This document shows, in pieces, positions 53,431 to 64,000 of a stretch of DNA of 64,000 bases. The DNA lies in the NCBI GenBank assembly GCA_016648135.1, contig JADDOH010010214.1:20876-84875 (forward strand), given 5' to 3'. This DNA is from Agrypnia vestita. Its lineage: Eukaryota > Arthropoda > Insecta > Trichoptera > Phryganeidae. Position numbers and translations under genes: made by a program. The notes beneath the pieces are model-generated. The model made no database searches and was not told the origin of the DNA. It saw only the letters and a list, made by a program, of their open reading frames with translations. Within the stretch, counting starts at the first letter, position 1. Every line of letters starts with the position of its first letter.

Positions 53431-55051
53431 AGAATCTTAAAATTCCAACAATCGACCATATTTCTCAATGGATCGTAGCCGAAAGACAACTAATACTTTT
53501 TTAATAGACTCTATGGACCTGCGTAGTACTGCATGTCTATGAAATAGTTAAAGAAATACATACTTAAATATATTCATGGTTCCCATTCAAATGTAAATTT
53601 TCGTATAATCAATATTTTAAAAAATATATAATTTGAAACTTGTTTTGCATATATTAGCTGTAAACAAAATCAAATTTTATACAGTGTTCTGACATCTTAG
53701 CGTCATTGCTTTGATTTTCATTTACATGCAAAGTAGTTCCAAAGATGCGGAAGATGACGACGGAAGGAGCTTATTTTATGCTAGTTTGAGAATTCCCGGT
53801 TATACTAAACCCTTCTGTAAATCTTTAGAATGTACCTACTGGTTCATATACAATATATATATATTTATGTATACGTATACCGTAAACGAATATCCTTTCA
53901 AATAATATCGAAATAAGTATTATTTGTTGCTAAATATCAGGGGCGTGCAGCAGGAAATATTTCAGCATGACTTTTACGTAACCATATATTTTGAAAAAAA
54001 AATCTAACTAAAACATATATCGTAATATTCCTATCACAATTATTATCATAGTATTTACATACATTTTAATATATCATAATATTATGTCAAATAAATATTA
54101 ACTTTCTTTTTTTTCCAAAATATATATTTACAAAAAAAGTCATGCTTCAATGTTCTCACTGCACGTGCCTGCTTAATGTTAATATTACTTAGATACATAC
54201 ACGGAAATACTGGGTTCAATTTTAAATTACACAAAATAAATTATATTCGATAATATTACGCATTCAAAATTTTTATTTTCATAATTTATATGTTCCTTTT
54301 ATATAGTTTGAAAAATAAAGTTCGATCAGATTGTAGAAAATGTGAATTTTTTCCTTGTGTAATAAATTCCTCTGTAATTAGATCACATCACTACAAACAT
54401 CTACATAAATTAATAAGGTACATTCAATGAAACATTTTACAAGATATTAATAAAATATAGAGATCATCAACAATTTGTGAACTGCTCGATATCCCTACGA
54501 TTTTTATTTACAAAGGCCCAGTTATAGATAAAGGCTAACAATATAACGTAATTAACTAATTTACCATGCCGGAAGTTCGTTGATTAACAACGCTCCTAAT
54601 TGGACCATCTTCCAGCATCTTGTTTACCTGATCATGTCATTTCTTCCGCGGCCATCAACACTACAAATCATTCATTTTTTCTTAACCCTATTCACTTATG
54701 TATGATCAGCTTTACATAATATTCTTATTTATTCAATATTAACTCTGTCATAAATGTTTTTGTCGCAATTGCTCCGTGATCTCATTTCCACTGTATTCAG
54801 TCTACTTTCTTTTATCTTCTATCAGTTTCAGGCTCTATTACGCACATCAGTGTAAGAAACAGTATTCCTCTATGTATACCTCTAGTTTCGTTTGACAAGT
54901 TTGCACTAGAAATTATTATATTTAAAGCGCTGTAAGTAAAATAAAACCATAAAATGAAATACCGAACAAAGGAGTTCCTGAAAGAAGAAGACATCCTGAT
55001 TGAAGCATGCGAGGCAAAATTGGTTCAAAATCTAAAGTCCAACTTTTTCTA
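53431..55051. other. AT-rich stretch without a supportable gene
   Basis: Nothing coding-like or repeated is evident beyond short AT-rich frames. Confidence 0.5.
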
Positions 55052-55225
55052 GATACTGCAAGCAGTAGGTAACAGGATAATGCAAGCATGCTTATTGATT
55101 ACTGATCAACGCAAGCAAGGTAATTGAAAACCGAATAATGCAAGTAAGATAATTTATTTCCGAGTAATGCAAGCAAGATAATTAATAGCCGGATAATGCA
55201 AGCAGCATATTTGATAGCCTGACAG
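55052..55225. repeat. Minisatellite, 29-bp unit, about five copies
   Basis: AATGCAAGCAAGATAATT with a variable spacer ending GCCGGAT/ACCGAAT/TCCGAGT recurs with a strict 29-bp period at 55082, 55111, 55140, 55169 and 55198. A weaker flanking copy starts near 55058. Confidence 0.85.
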
Positions 55226-56678
55226 GCTCTAAAAAGAAGATTAAAAGATAAATAAATTTTATTAAAAGGTGTTAATGTTCGCGATAATTAACTGAAGATC
55301 TTCTTCAGTTGTCTTATTTCTGTTACAATAATGGAGCAGATATTGAGTTCATTATATAGTGTATGTCGGAAGTCCAGACGCCAGATAGTAATTTTCCGAC
55401 GCCGCGCCGCGCTGGCTAACTTGCCTATCAGCAGTGTCAGCATGTAACAGTTTGCATTTCATAATTGCTTTCAGAAATCCCATTTATCCGCAGTCATGAA
55501 TTTATATTCCTTACATTACATTATTTGCATTTTTAAATTACTGCTGCTGACTGAGGTAAGATTTTAGAAATAATTAATATTAATTGAAATAACTAATTAA
55601 ATCGATATAATTATTTATTTCGTATAAAAAACCTAAAACAATAATTCAATTAGAAATAATTAATTGTATTCGAAATAATTCACTGAATTCGACAGTTAAC
55701 GTAATTCTAAATACTTTATGAAATAGGACATACAAAAAATACCAAGTTTAAATCTAAATCTGTTAAATATGAATAAAAGTTTTTTAAGTGATCACCAGTT
55801 CCAATTGAATTTTATTGGAACTTATTATCATAATTGTATTAATTTTTATTTTGGGTTTTCTTATAACCTCAATAATAACCATTCTCGACCGTTTAGATTT
55901 TTCTTGTACACAATATATTATTTTAAGAAAAGGGTTAATATCTTAGATAAATGAATCCTTGCTACCCTTGCACAAAATATTTTTAATGGGTTAAAAATAT
56001 ATGTATAAAATTAAAATCTTCACGGAGGTGAACCGTTTTCTGACTATTTACCACTTAGTTTACGGAGAAACTTAAATGAGTTGTGAAAATAACTGTTTGA
56101 AATTATTTTGAGGTAAATTTACGCTAGCTTATTAAGAATTACTACAGGGGTATAGTGTACATTTTGTATAAATAAAATCAAATATTTGTATTTAAAAATC
56201 ATGCCAAGAGTTTATCAACAATAAAGTGTATTTGAAAAATAATCCAAAGCGTTATATTCTTATAGGTACAAAAAAATCTGCATTATATAGGTACTCGTAC
56301 TAATATGATTATCAGTGATACTAATTTCTATCAAACTCAAATCGGGGAAGCGTGAGGTATGTACCTACTTACTCAGAATGTGAGCGATAGCTAGATCAAT
56401 ACTTAATGCAACCAAAATCTTTTTGATTTCCTTAAAGTTATAGAGAGGCATGATATATATCTCGCTGCCTCCAAGTAAAGTATAATATAAAATACAAAGT
56501 TAAGTAAGAGAAGAAAATTCTCACAAAAATTCGCTTTTCTCATCGCATTTTTAACAAAATTTATTAGGGTGTCCGATGAATAAACTTTAGTTATTTTTAA
56601 TGACATTAATGGTTCGACGTTATATTTTTGCCAATCTCTTATATAGGGTAGAGGCATGGACATCTTTACCAAGAACTT
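55226..56678. other. AT-rich stretch; short palindrome at about 55290
   Basis: AACTGAAGATCTTCTTCAGTT at about 55291 is a compact inverted repeat. A G+C-richer patch at 55390-55445 (GACGCCGCGCCGCGCTGGC) has no readable frame. No gene is supported. Confidence 0.45.
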
Positions 56679-56960
56679 ATCCGCAAAGTCGAGGCTTTTG
56701 AGGTGTGGATCTATAGAAGTATATTGAAAGTTTCCTGGGTGGATAGAGTGACGAATTATGAAGTCCTCCGGCGTGTGAAAAAATACCGAGAAGTGCCGTG
56801 AACTATCAAGAAGAGTATCTCGAACATATTATGAGAGAACCAAAATATACCTAAACCAACTCATCATCCAGGGGAATACAAGTGATAAAAGAGGCGTAGG
56901 AATCCGAAAGCGCATCTCATGGCTGCATAACATGAGGGACTGGTATGATGTCTACAAACA
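56679..56960 (+). pseudogene. LINE C-terminal domain fragment
   Basis: The frame from 56679 reads IRKVEAFEVWIYRSILKVSW and VDRVTNYEVLRRVKKYREV, then a stop. In other frames LSRRVSRTYYERTKIYLNQ, then GVGIRKRISWLHNMRDWYDV, follow. This is the R.LEAFE.W.YR.MLK.SW.D...N..VL.R, then KR.PG.R..SWL.NLR.W order of metazoan RTE/Jockey-type ORF2 C-termini. It is 5'-truncated with at least two frame breaks. It belongs to a different LINE subfamily from the one at 14088-14815. Confidence 0.75.
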
Positions 56961-58449
56961 TCTGAACTGAACTAAACTAAATATTTATAAATTTAATAAT
57001 AATATGTAAAAAAAAAATATACTTGCTTATTTAAGTAATTTCTCAAAATCTTTTCATCCAGTGAATACTTGCATTTGTTATTTGAAGAAAAATACATTTG
57101 TAATAATCTCAGTGGGAGTTTCGCCTCTCAAAAATGATTTATTTTGAGGGTTTCTACTTTGGTCAAGATGAACTTTTAAAACTCTTCCTCTTTTCCCTTT
57201 TTATTAAAATGTTAAAAGTTGAGATTAGCTCTCGATCCCATTTGTTCATTTCGACAGCATCCGTCGATTTTTAAATTCATAAAAAATGTATTAGCCTTTT
57301 GTCTGGGGGAAACTTTCAAATTCGGTTTTACAACATGAAATTGGATATAAATTATTCATAAAGAACATTATTTATCCAGTTAGTTTTACGAAAGGTTAGT
57401 TATTAGTATTAACTAAATTTTATTCGTCGAGAAGAAACTTTTAAATGTAATAATGGTATACTATTTTTTTTGTTTACGTTAGAAGTTTACTTTTGAGTGT
57501 TTTGAGAAATTAACCTGATTAGCATTATTGCTAGGGCATTGGAAGCAAAGTAAACACTATATTTGGTGTCCTGCCTGCTACACTAGTATTTAACTATTTT
57601 ATAGCAGGCAATATATATTTTCAAAATAAAGTTGGACTTTTGACGTTTAAGGGTATTATAAACAAAATCGCCATCATGCTTATGAAGAGAAAACAGGGCA
57701 TTTGAATAAATGTAATTACAACAACAACACTAATGATAATGTGGCCTTGGCGCCTGAGTGTGACACGTCAATCAGCGCGCGTCTCAAGTTACACGCAAGA
57801 GTTCGTAATTATTATTACGTCCTGTGATTTTTCACGGGTTTACGGCAAGTAAAATAATAATTTTAAAGAATATGATAAACAGGCAAATAAAGTCAGCTAC
57901 ACAAATGTTACCCGATTTTGAATTCATGTTTTTGTGTTTTAGATGCGTTTTATCAAAAGCATACTAAATCTAAAATCTCTGTTCTGGCTTAAAAATTACT
58001 TACAAAAATTTTAATTTTAATTTCATCTACTTTCTTCACACGCTCTTGTTTCTAATTATCTAATTTGATGTTACATTTTCAATATAATATAAAGATACGT
58101 TTAGAGATACAATGTAGATATTTGTTTTTACGGTATATATAGATACTACTTATATTCAAATTTTGTATTTTTGATAAATTTACATATAATACTAATTTAA
58201 ACAAAGTATTGAATAAATTATTGCACATTTCCCAGGCACGGCCAAATATCCTTATTAATGGAGAAATCTAAAATATCCGTACAAGTGACGACGGGGCATC
58301 ATTCTGACAATGAAGATGCAATTAATATGAAACACTACCTAGCTATCTTTTCTCAGTGGATGAGCAGTCCAACAATGATAGAAACGTTTCAGGTTAATAT
58401 CCCGATTAAAACAAAGTTTGTTTTCTAAAGCATTAAGTTCATTATTTTT
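56961..58449. other. AT-rich stretch without a supportable gene
   Basis: A small CpG-richer patch at 57740-57850 stands out (GGCGCC, GCGCGC, TTCACGGG); otherwise nothing is recognised. Confidence 0.45.
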
Positions 58450-58773
58450 CTACAGTGATATTCTTACTATTGGCGCAACTTGACTAATATCTTTTTTGTT
58501 CCACATGCTTATCCTTTTCCCTTTCATTCTGGTACTACCTTGAATCCAAGAGTAGCGAGCACGCACTCGTAACAACCCGAGACCCGAATTAGACTCAAGC
58601 CGTTGGGACGAGTCGGTAAAGAAATGAGCGGCTTGAGCGGCGGCCATGAGATGAGAAAAAAATGGCGCGGCAACATGAAAAGCGACACTAAAGATAGTGA
58701 TGCACAAGATAAATATGATCACTAGCCGCCAACAACTATTATGAAACTTCCGAAAGCGACTGTAAACATTCAA
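58450..58773 (-). other. Unrecognised 107-codon frame with a hydrophobic segment
   Basis: The minus-strand frame has a hydrophobic run (LVIIFILCITIFSVAFHVAA), then AAAQAAHFFTDSSQRL, then a basic tail (GSTRMKGKRISMWNKKDI). The central part is G+C-richer than the flanks. It partly overlaps the divergent plus-strand frame starting at 58741. It could be a small membrane protein, but I recognise no family and it may be repeat-derived. Confidence 0.2.
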
Positions 58774-59007
58774 TTCTCTCTACTGCCGTGCGTACTGATG
58801 AAAATAATTAAGAAGCCGCTGAAAAAAACTCTCGTTCCTTTATGGGTCAATGAAAGTGATGTATTGGTACCCAGCTTAAGGGATTCAGGTAAGTTAGACC
58901 CCCTTTCAATTTCTGACCTGATTCCTATCCTATCCGGTGACGCTAAACTAAAACCTTTTGGTTACGATAAGATTAAGATAAGATTCCCGAACGCTTACAT
59001 TAATTGA
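58741..59007 (+). other. Unrecognised 88-codon frame
   Basis: The frame starts MKLPKATVNIQFSLLPCVLM and contains DLIPILSGDAKLKPFGYD. It is divergent from the minus-strand frame 58450-58773. There is no known domain, and the composition is only moderately richer than background. Confidence 0.2.
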
Positions 59008-60066
59008 AATGCACAAATTTATTAAAATTCTGGTACCGTTATTTAATGGTTTATATGAAAACATATTTCGCAATCGCTAAATGTGTAAAGTGATGAATTA
59101 TCTTACTCTATGAATAAATTACATTGGAAAATTCATCGATAAAATTAAAAAAGTACCAAGAGACAACCCTCGACATCCCGCCCTTGGTAATTCGGTAGTT
59201 TATCCAGGGTGGTGAAACAACCCTCTAATATAATGGTATTGATAAAATTACGTTGTTAATCGTTCAATGGGTTAATTAAAACAAATGTACGGTACACTCA
59301 TACAGTCAAGGTGTAGGTGACAATGGAATAATATGTAAATATTTAATCGATTTAGCAAATGAGTTTTACCATCAAATAGTGATGAGCACTCTAATCTTGT
59401 ATGCTTTGATACCTCATGTTTTGATGCGCTGTATAAACATGTATTTATGTGCGTTTGAAGCCCAGACTTCAAACTATCCCAAAATTTATTATATTTTAAA
59501 TTAATCGCGAATCGCCATTTTTGTCGAAGACAAAGTGCAATTGCATGAGTATGTTTATTACAAAAATTAGAAGTGTGATCCACAACACATTCAAGGCCAT
59601 TCTATGAGCAATAGCTCCTATATCTACCCTACACTTTCGCCACCCATGTTTGGCATTTTTTAATGCTAAAATGGTCATGGTCACCGCCCCACTGATACTC
59701 ATGTGAGTGCGAGCGGGACGGGGAGACGTAGTGTAATATTACGGTAAAAACTGGCACAGAGAACTCACATATTTCTTTTCACAATATGCGTTACTCGTAC
59801 CAGCTTTAAGTGTGCGACTTACATCACATTTTATATAAAGAACATAAAAAATTTAATGATGATATGATTGTATCATTAATGCGAACATTATGCGAATGGG
59901 GAAAAATGAAAAATCGGTTAATTTGGCAATGAAAAAAAAAACACATTTTTAATATCATGTGATGTGAATATTGACTACTTTAAAATTCTAAGTATATATA
60001 TTAATTATTTATCTCAGTGCATCGTATTAATTAATTTTACAGAAATGATGTGAAAAAGCTAAAAAT
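59008..60066. other. No supportable gene
   Basis: Overlapping minus-strand frames at 59272-59583 and 59496-59702 show scattered Cys and His but no domain pattern. Confidence 0.4.
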
Positions 60067-60069
60067 GAT

Positions 60070-60113
60070 AACCAAATTCGGTCAGTGATTAGCTAGAGTG
60101 ACCGAATTTGGTT
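60070..60113. repeat. Perfect hairpin, 15-bp arms
   Basis: AACCAAATTCGGTCA is followed by a 14-nt loop and its exact complement TGACCGAATTTGGTT. An A-rich left flank and T-rich right flank can extend the pairing loosely. Confidence 0.65.
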
Positions 60114-60620
60114 TTTATTTTTGGTATAGTAAATTAAAGAATGTTGTTTCTGGTGTCATGACAATTATTTTTGCATAAAAGTGGTATTAGAGATTGTAAC
60201 GTAAGTTAACTGTACACCTAAGCTAAATACCTAACTATAAAGTTTAATAATATAAGTTTTACGAAAAGCCCAAAGCTTGAGACTTTAAGCTACCGAATTA
60301 AGCTTTATTACGACTTTTGTGACTTTTAAGCACACACTTTATGCTTTAAGCTTCTAAATGAAAACTTAAGTCGAACTTAGAACTTCGGAAGTATATTTAC
60401 ATGAAAGTTAATATTATTTTTTTTTTTGTTAAGAATTTATATTTTCAAAATTGGCCAGTCGTGATCTATCTAGTGGTTAGGAAAATTCCCCCTCCGTTGT
60501 GTCCGTAGCTATCCAAAATTCTTTTGATATGTGATGAGATTCGTATTCTTATTAACGCGACTAGACTAATATAGAACGAATTCTTACCTAACTATGGAAA
60601 TAACAAACGCACGTAACTAA

Positions 60621-61307
60621 TCCGTACTCGTAAATAACATAACGGATTTATTTACTAAAGATGATAGATCGCCTAACCGTTATCGACTCGAAATTCACGT
60701 ACAATCTTCGAACACTTATAGACGAAATGCCAGAGACATAAAACATATTTCCGAAATTACTTTGGCTCTTCTAGAAACCGTTCCAGAATTCTATAGTTTC
60801 GCCTATACGAGAGACAGCCGATATCGTCCACGTCCTGAATCGGCCTAAAAGCCAACTATATGCGGCGTAGCTGAGGAATAAACGCTAGTAGCAAAACTTC
60901 CTTACATAGTACAGTCATAACTATAATACCACCGTGTTTAAAATACTGAAATATAAAACAATACAATCGTTGCCAAGTTAACGGCACACGCTAAAGATTC
61001 CGCCCGCCTTGATTATGAATACCTCATAATAGCAGCTTAGAACAGTGTTAGCACAACCACACGCGGTACCCATTTACGACAGATTTACAAGATATAATAG
61101 CATACGTTATATTCAAAAACACAAGTACGAAACCTACCAATAGCGCGTCCCACGTTGTCCGATCTGCTCAATCTGTTCATAGTACATAGTGGGGGAAGAC
61201 AAACGTATTTACAACAAATAGGCGCAACAGAGGATCAGGGCAAGCTTTGTCTGACATTATCACAGCCCGAGATTCTAAGGGAATGGAAGATACAGTTTTG
61301 TAAGTGA
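60621..61307 (+). pseudogene. Unidentified decayed coding-like frame, plus strand
   Basis: One reading frame without ATG shows long protein-like stretches broken by stops: 60621-60848 (75 codons, including RSPNRYRLEIHVQSSN and HISEITLALLETVPEFYSF), 60969-61040 (VAKLTAHAKDSARLDYEYL) and 61101-61307 (ARPTLSDLLNLFIVHSGG, LSQPEILREWKIQF). A shifted frame at 61042-61143 (HAVPIYDRFTRYNSIRY) may fill one gap. Amino-acid usage is unlike translated AT-rich noise. I recognise no family. A decayed transposon or an ancient viral insertion are both possible; this is inference. Confidence 0.35.
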
Positions 61308-61339
61308 AATTTAAGAAGTGTCTAACCACTTCTGTTCAA

Positions 61340-61390
61340 ACGTGGATTCTAGATGCCCCCCCCCCCTGTAGGGGGGAGGGGGATGCGGCC
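61340..61390. other. Homopolymer C/G inverted run
   Basis: A run of 13 C, then TGTAGGGGGGAGGGGG, lies between the plus-strand coding-like frame and the minus-strand one. It can form a G/C hairpin and may be an assembly-difficult site. Confidence 0.6.
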
Positions 61391-61425
61391 CCAGAGCATC
61401 GCCGCATCCGGTGGTTAACTCCTGT

Positions 61426-62080
61426 TTAGACATAACCTCCCACACTAAGCTGCAGACCAAGATCAAGCCGAGACTCTATTGCTCCTGCTGGAATCCTCCG
61501 AAGTCCTCGCTTCCCGGCGACAAACATATCAGGAAGAAATCCCGCGTCTGATATTAAGGTTTGTATATTATCCCGCGGGGCAGTCAAATTGACTGGTGTA
61601 TAATGATGAGGATCCCACGTTGCGGCTACATGAGCCGGATTATTATGATGTTTACTGCTGATTAAAGGGCTGAATGAACTAACTGGGTGACTGGAAAAGA
61701 CTCTCCCTTGAGCGCGTCAGTCAGAGCCATGTTAGCATCGCCAAATATAGTTGATGTGATTGATCCCACGGTGTAGTCTTATTGACTAGAGATATTAAAT
61801 GATGGTAAAACAGCATGATTATTACAGTTGATTGTGTAGTTCCTGATATGTTTCTCGCTGGCCGGGAAGGGAGAACCCCGAAGGTCTCTGTATACAGCAA
61901 GTTAGAAAAGGTGGTGACTGATGAGAATGATGGTGTTAGTAATGCCATCGCGCTCCTGAATGCGGTCCCGATCATAAAGTTGATTGTTAAGCTGCTGACA
62001 GATCTCGTTCATTAAAGCGGTCCCGAGCATAAGTATTGATTGTCGAACTGCTACCTGCATCTTATAATTTCTCGTTCATG
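61426..62080 (-). pseudogene. Unidentified decayed coding-like frame, minus strand
   Basis: Minus-strand frames read, in order, SILMLGTALMNEICQQLNNQ and YDRDRIQERDGITNTI, then SEKHIRNYTINCNN, then FGDANMALTDALKGESFPVT with QLVHSAL. After a one-base shift come HNNPAHVAATWDPHHYTP and NIQTLISDAGFLPDMFVAG, with a stop at 61426. The stretches look like genuine protein with at least three breaks. CCTGATATGTTTSTCGC occurs on the minus strand near 61520 and on the plus strand near 61846, so part of the segment is an inverted duplication. No family recognised; it converges with the plus-strand frame 60621-61307. Confidence 0.35.
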
Positions 62081-62118
62081 AGGAACGTCCTATCTCGTCC
62101 TTGAGTACGGAGTTAATA

Positions 62119-62151
62119 CATTCATAAACATTCATAAACATTCATAAACAG
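62119..62151. repeat. (CATTCATAAA)3 short tandem repeat
   Basis: Three perfect 10-bp units. Confidence 0.9.
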
Positions 62152-62305
62152 AGACGTGAGAGGTTCTTCCCCTTAGATCTTAGAGGGTCACCGCTCCAGG
62201 ACCTTCAGACTATCCTGTAATTCTTGGCTTTAAAACCCAGTCTTAACCGGGTAGATACAGTTAAGATGGCCCTACCTAGTCCCTAACCTAAGATGTCTCT
62301 CCAAT

Positions 62306-62491
62306 CTAATCAGACTCCATAGCCGAGAACGCGCGCTCCGACATTCGACCCTGTCTTGCCACGCGAGTAGATCTCCCTTCGTCTTCATCATAATCAAAAT
62401 TCAGCCTCTCCAGATCACGGGGCGTAAAAGACGCAACGGCCTCTCGCCCCCCGACCAGAGGAGACGAACTCCCCATTCGGTTCACGTTCAT
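62306..62491 (-). other. Unrecognised 61-codon frame, polar and charged
   Basis: Starts MNVNRMGSSSPLVGGREAVA and contains FTPRDLERLNFDYDEDEGRS. The acidic and basic pattern is protein-like. It is upstream of, and on the same strand as, the decayed frame 61426-62080 and could be its N-terminal part. The opposite strand is also open here, so coding strand is uncertain. Confidence 0.25.
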
Positions 62492-63145
62492 TATCCCATT
62501 TATAATCCCCGCGTGCCTAACCTTAAGAGTCTAGCGCCGTTGATAAGATCGCATTATGCTACGTTGGAAGTTAATATTGCACAACCGGACGAAATGCCTA
62601 TTTCCCGCGATCCTATTCAATTTGTAAAACGCAATAATATGTATTTAAATAATATGTATTTAAATGTAATTAGTAAAACGTTTGAAATGCAGAATGCACG
62701 TATGATGACCTCGCTTCTATCCTAAATAATTAGATTCTATCCTAGATAATTAAGATATAATTCTGACGTTACGTCCCGACATCAGTACTAATTTGTTTCC
62801 GCGTCCGTTACCGTCGGGCTCTGAACCCACGTAATGAAATGAATAGTGATTATGTGACCATGACAAATTATGTAGCACGAACATTCCATTTAATACACAT
62901 AAGAAAACTTCAGGAATAAATAATATTAAAGGTTCTTATCTTAGTTCTGTAGTTGGTCTGCTTCCGAGACGGCATCCAGATCCGAGGTCATATAACGGGT
63001 CCTCTCCAAAATTGAGCAATTACCGGCGCCTGTGTAGCCCTTCATTTCCCTTGTATATATATTTTAATATCAGCGCCTGTAAAACTGTATTAGATCCTAG
63101 AAACAAGCAAACTATTCCCTCTACGCCGAGCACATACAGAACATA
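62474..63145 (+). pseudogene. Unidentified decayed coding-like frames, plus strand
   Basis: Three plus-strand stretches follow each other in different phases: up to 62725 (NPRVPNLKSLAPLIRSHYAT, IAQPDEMPISRDPIQFVKR), 62767-62919 (RRALNPRNEMNSDYVTMTNY, ARTFHLIHIRKLQE) and about 62850-63120 (SYLSSVVGLLPRRHPDPRSY, then NGSSPKLSNYRRLC). Composition is richer in G+C than the window average. I cannot name a family; the stretch runs into the tandem array. Confidence 0.3.
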
Positions 63146-63890
63146 AACCCCTACAATCTAGTTCATCCACGGTTAAGCAAAAAGGCGAAAGAATAGTAAT
63201 GGTAAAAGGTCCTTAACTGACAGAAGTTGAAGGTCTCTGCAAACTGTCCATATCCTCTAGTGGCGCCTGTGTTTTCCAATAACAACTTTCCAGTCATGTA
63301 TTTAACATAACGTCCTCCTTGTGTGTATGTGTGCTTCAATATCTGTCATCCAGTTAATAATTCCCAAAATAGTGTTTTCCTTGTATATATATTTCAATAT
63401 CAGCACCTGTAAAACTGTATAGGATCCTAGAAACAAAAGGACTATTCCTTCTACGCCGAGCACATACAGGACATAAACCCCTTCAAACTAGTTCATCTAC
63501 GCCGTACAGTGATATCACATGCAGACATAAACAATATAATTACAAGTATGCTTGCGTCCCGCCGACTGGACTTTCCTTTCTTTCCTGTGCTTTCCAATAA
63601 CAACTTCCCAGTCATGTATTTAACATAACGTCCTCCTTGGGTGTATGTGTGCTTCAATATCTGTCATCCAGTTAATGGTTCCCAAAATAGTGTTTTCCTT
63701 GTATATATATTTCAATATCAGCACCTGTAAACCTGTATAGGATCCTAGAAACAAGAAGACTATTCCCTCTACGCCAAGCACATACAGAACATAAGCCCTT
63801 TCAAACTAGTTCATCTACGCCGTACAGTGATATCACAAGCAGACATAAACAATACAATTACAAGTATGCTTGCGTTCTCCCCCACCTTGG
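63040..63890 (+). repeat. Tandem array, 318-330-bp unit, about 2.7 copies
   Basis: CCTTGTATATATATTT, CAATATCAGCACCTGTAAA, AGGATCCTAGAAACAA and TCTACGCCGAGCACATACAG start at 63051, 63381 and 63699. The other half of the unit (TTTCCAATAACAACTT, AGTCATGTATTTAACATAAC, GTATGTGTGCTTCAATATCT) occurs at about 63272 and 63592. Units 2 and 3 are closest. The array may continue beyond the window as satellite DNA or be an LTR-like repeat. Confidence 0.85.
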
Positions 63891-64000
63891 TGGAAATATT
63901 CGCATTCGTATTCACCGAATAGTAGGCGTAACATTCGTATTCGTGAAGGTAGTATTCGTTGCATCAAGGTTATTATATTTACAAATATGTTCAAGTTCCC
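63891..64000. other. Window end, ATTCGTATTCG-rich
   Basis: ATTCGCATTCGTATTC and related phrases recur at 63898-63970, a short degenerate repeat with no gene. Confidence 0.5.

Noticed and set aside
61815..62015. Plus-strand 66-codon frame as the true coding strand
   Set aside because: It looks protein-like, partly because of the inverted duplication with 61520, but the minus strand gives longer collinear protein-like stretches across the same DNA. The strand is left open and the minus reading preferred.

Overview
The window looks like a gene-poor, AT-rich piece of an arthropod (most likely insect) nuclear genome. The evidence is the set of element families together: a mariner with TA target sites, an internally deleted piggyBac-like element, Ty3/gypsy pol with insect-type LTR promoters (TATA box plus TCAGT-type initiator about 30 bp apart), Helitron-like elements, Penelope-like GIY-YIG fragments, RTE/Jockey-like LINE tails and tRNA-derived SINEs. 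I found no intact host protein-coding gene, no rRNA and no functional tRNA. Almost every readable protein is a broken transposable-element protein, so this is probably intergenic, intronic or heterochromatic DNA.

Layout. 1-4 kb: AT-rich, no support for genes. 4-10 kb: Penelope fragment, SINE copies, a minus-strand Helitron-like element, a dispersed repeat, a CpG-richer block, and a cluster of three Penelope-like terminal repeats. 10.4-13.8 kb: a gypsy element (RT/RNase H, then integrase, then LTR) split by a piggyBac-like insertion. 14.1-14.8 kb: LINE 3' end. 15.6-16.9 kb: complete-ended but frameshifted mariner. 17.7-19.1 kb: two minus-strand LTR-type promoters, one with a perfect four-unit heat-shock element. 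19.85-20.14 kb: foldback element. 20.18-22.38 kb: a TIR transposon carrying a decayed gene of an uncharacterised, widely repeated family. 22.6-30 kb: LINE and SINE scraps, hairpins. 30.8-31.4 kb: G+C-rich diverged tandem repeat. 33-47 kb: MITE family, minisatellites, a second uncharacterised repeat-borne ORF, a second Penelope copy. 48-53.4 kb: 199-bp tandem duplication, AT microsatellites, a Helitron-like element packed with heat-shock elements, another HSE-bearing promoter-like module. 55-60 kb: 29-bp minisatellite, LINE tail, hairpin. 60.6-64 kb: a compositionally distinct block with decayed coding-like frames on both strands that I cannot identify, ending in an array of about 320-bp tandem repeats.

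The recurring theme is heat-shock-type regulatory sequence inside mobile DNA. Perfect HSE arrays occur in a Helitron-like element (51464-51593) and in two LTR/promoter-like modules (18101-18118 and 53290-53304), and a degenerate HSE-like site lies at the equivalent position in the gypsy LTR. The other strong candidates for something undescribed are the 2.2-kb TIR element at 20184-22380, whose coding family has no assigned function that I know of, and the unidentified decayed coding block at 60.6-63.1 kb. All family assignments were made by eye from motifs, without database searches.
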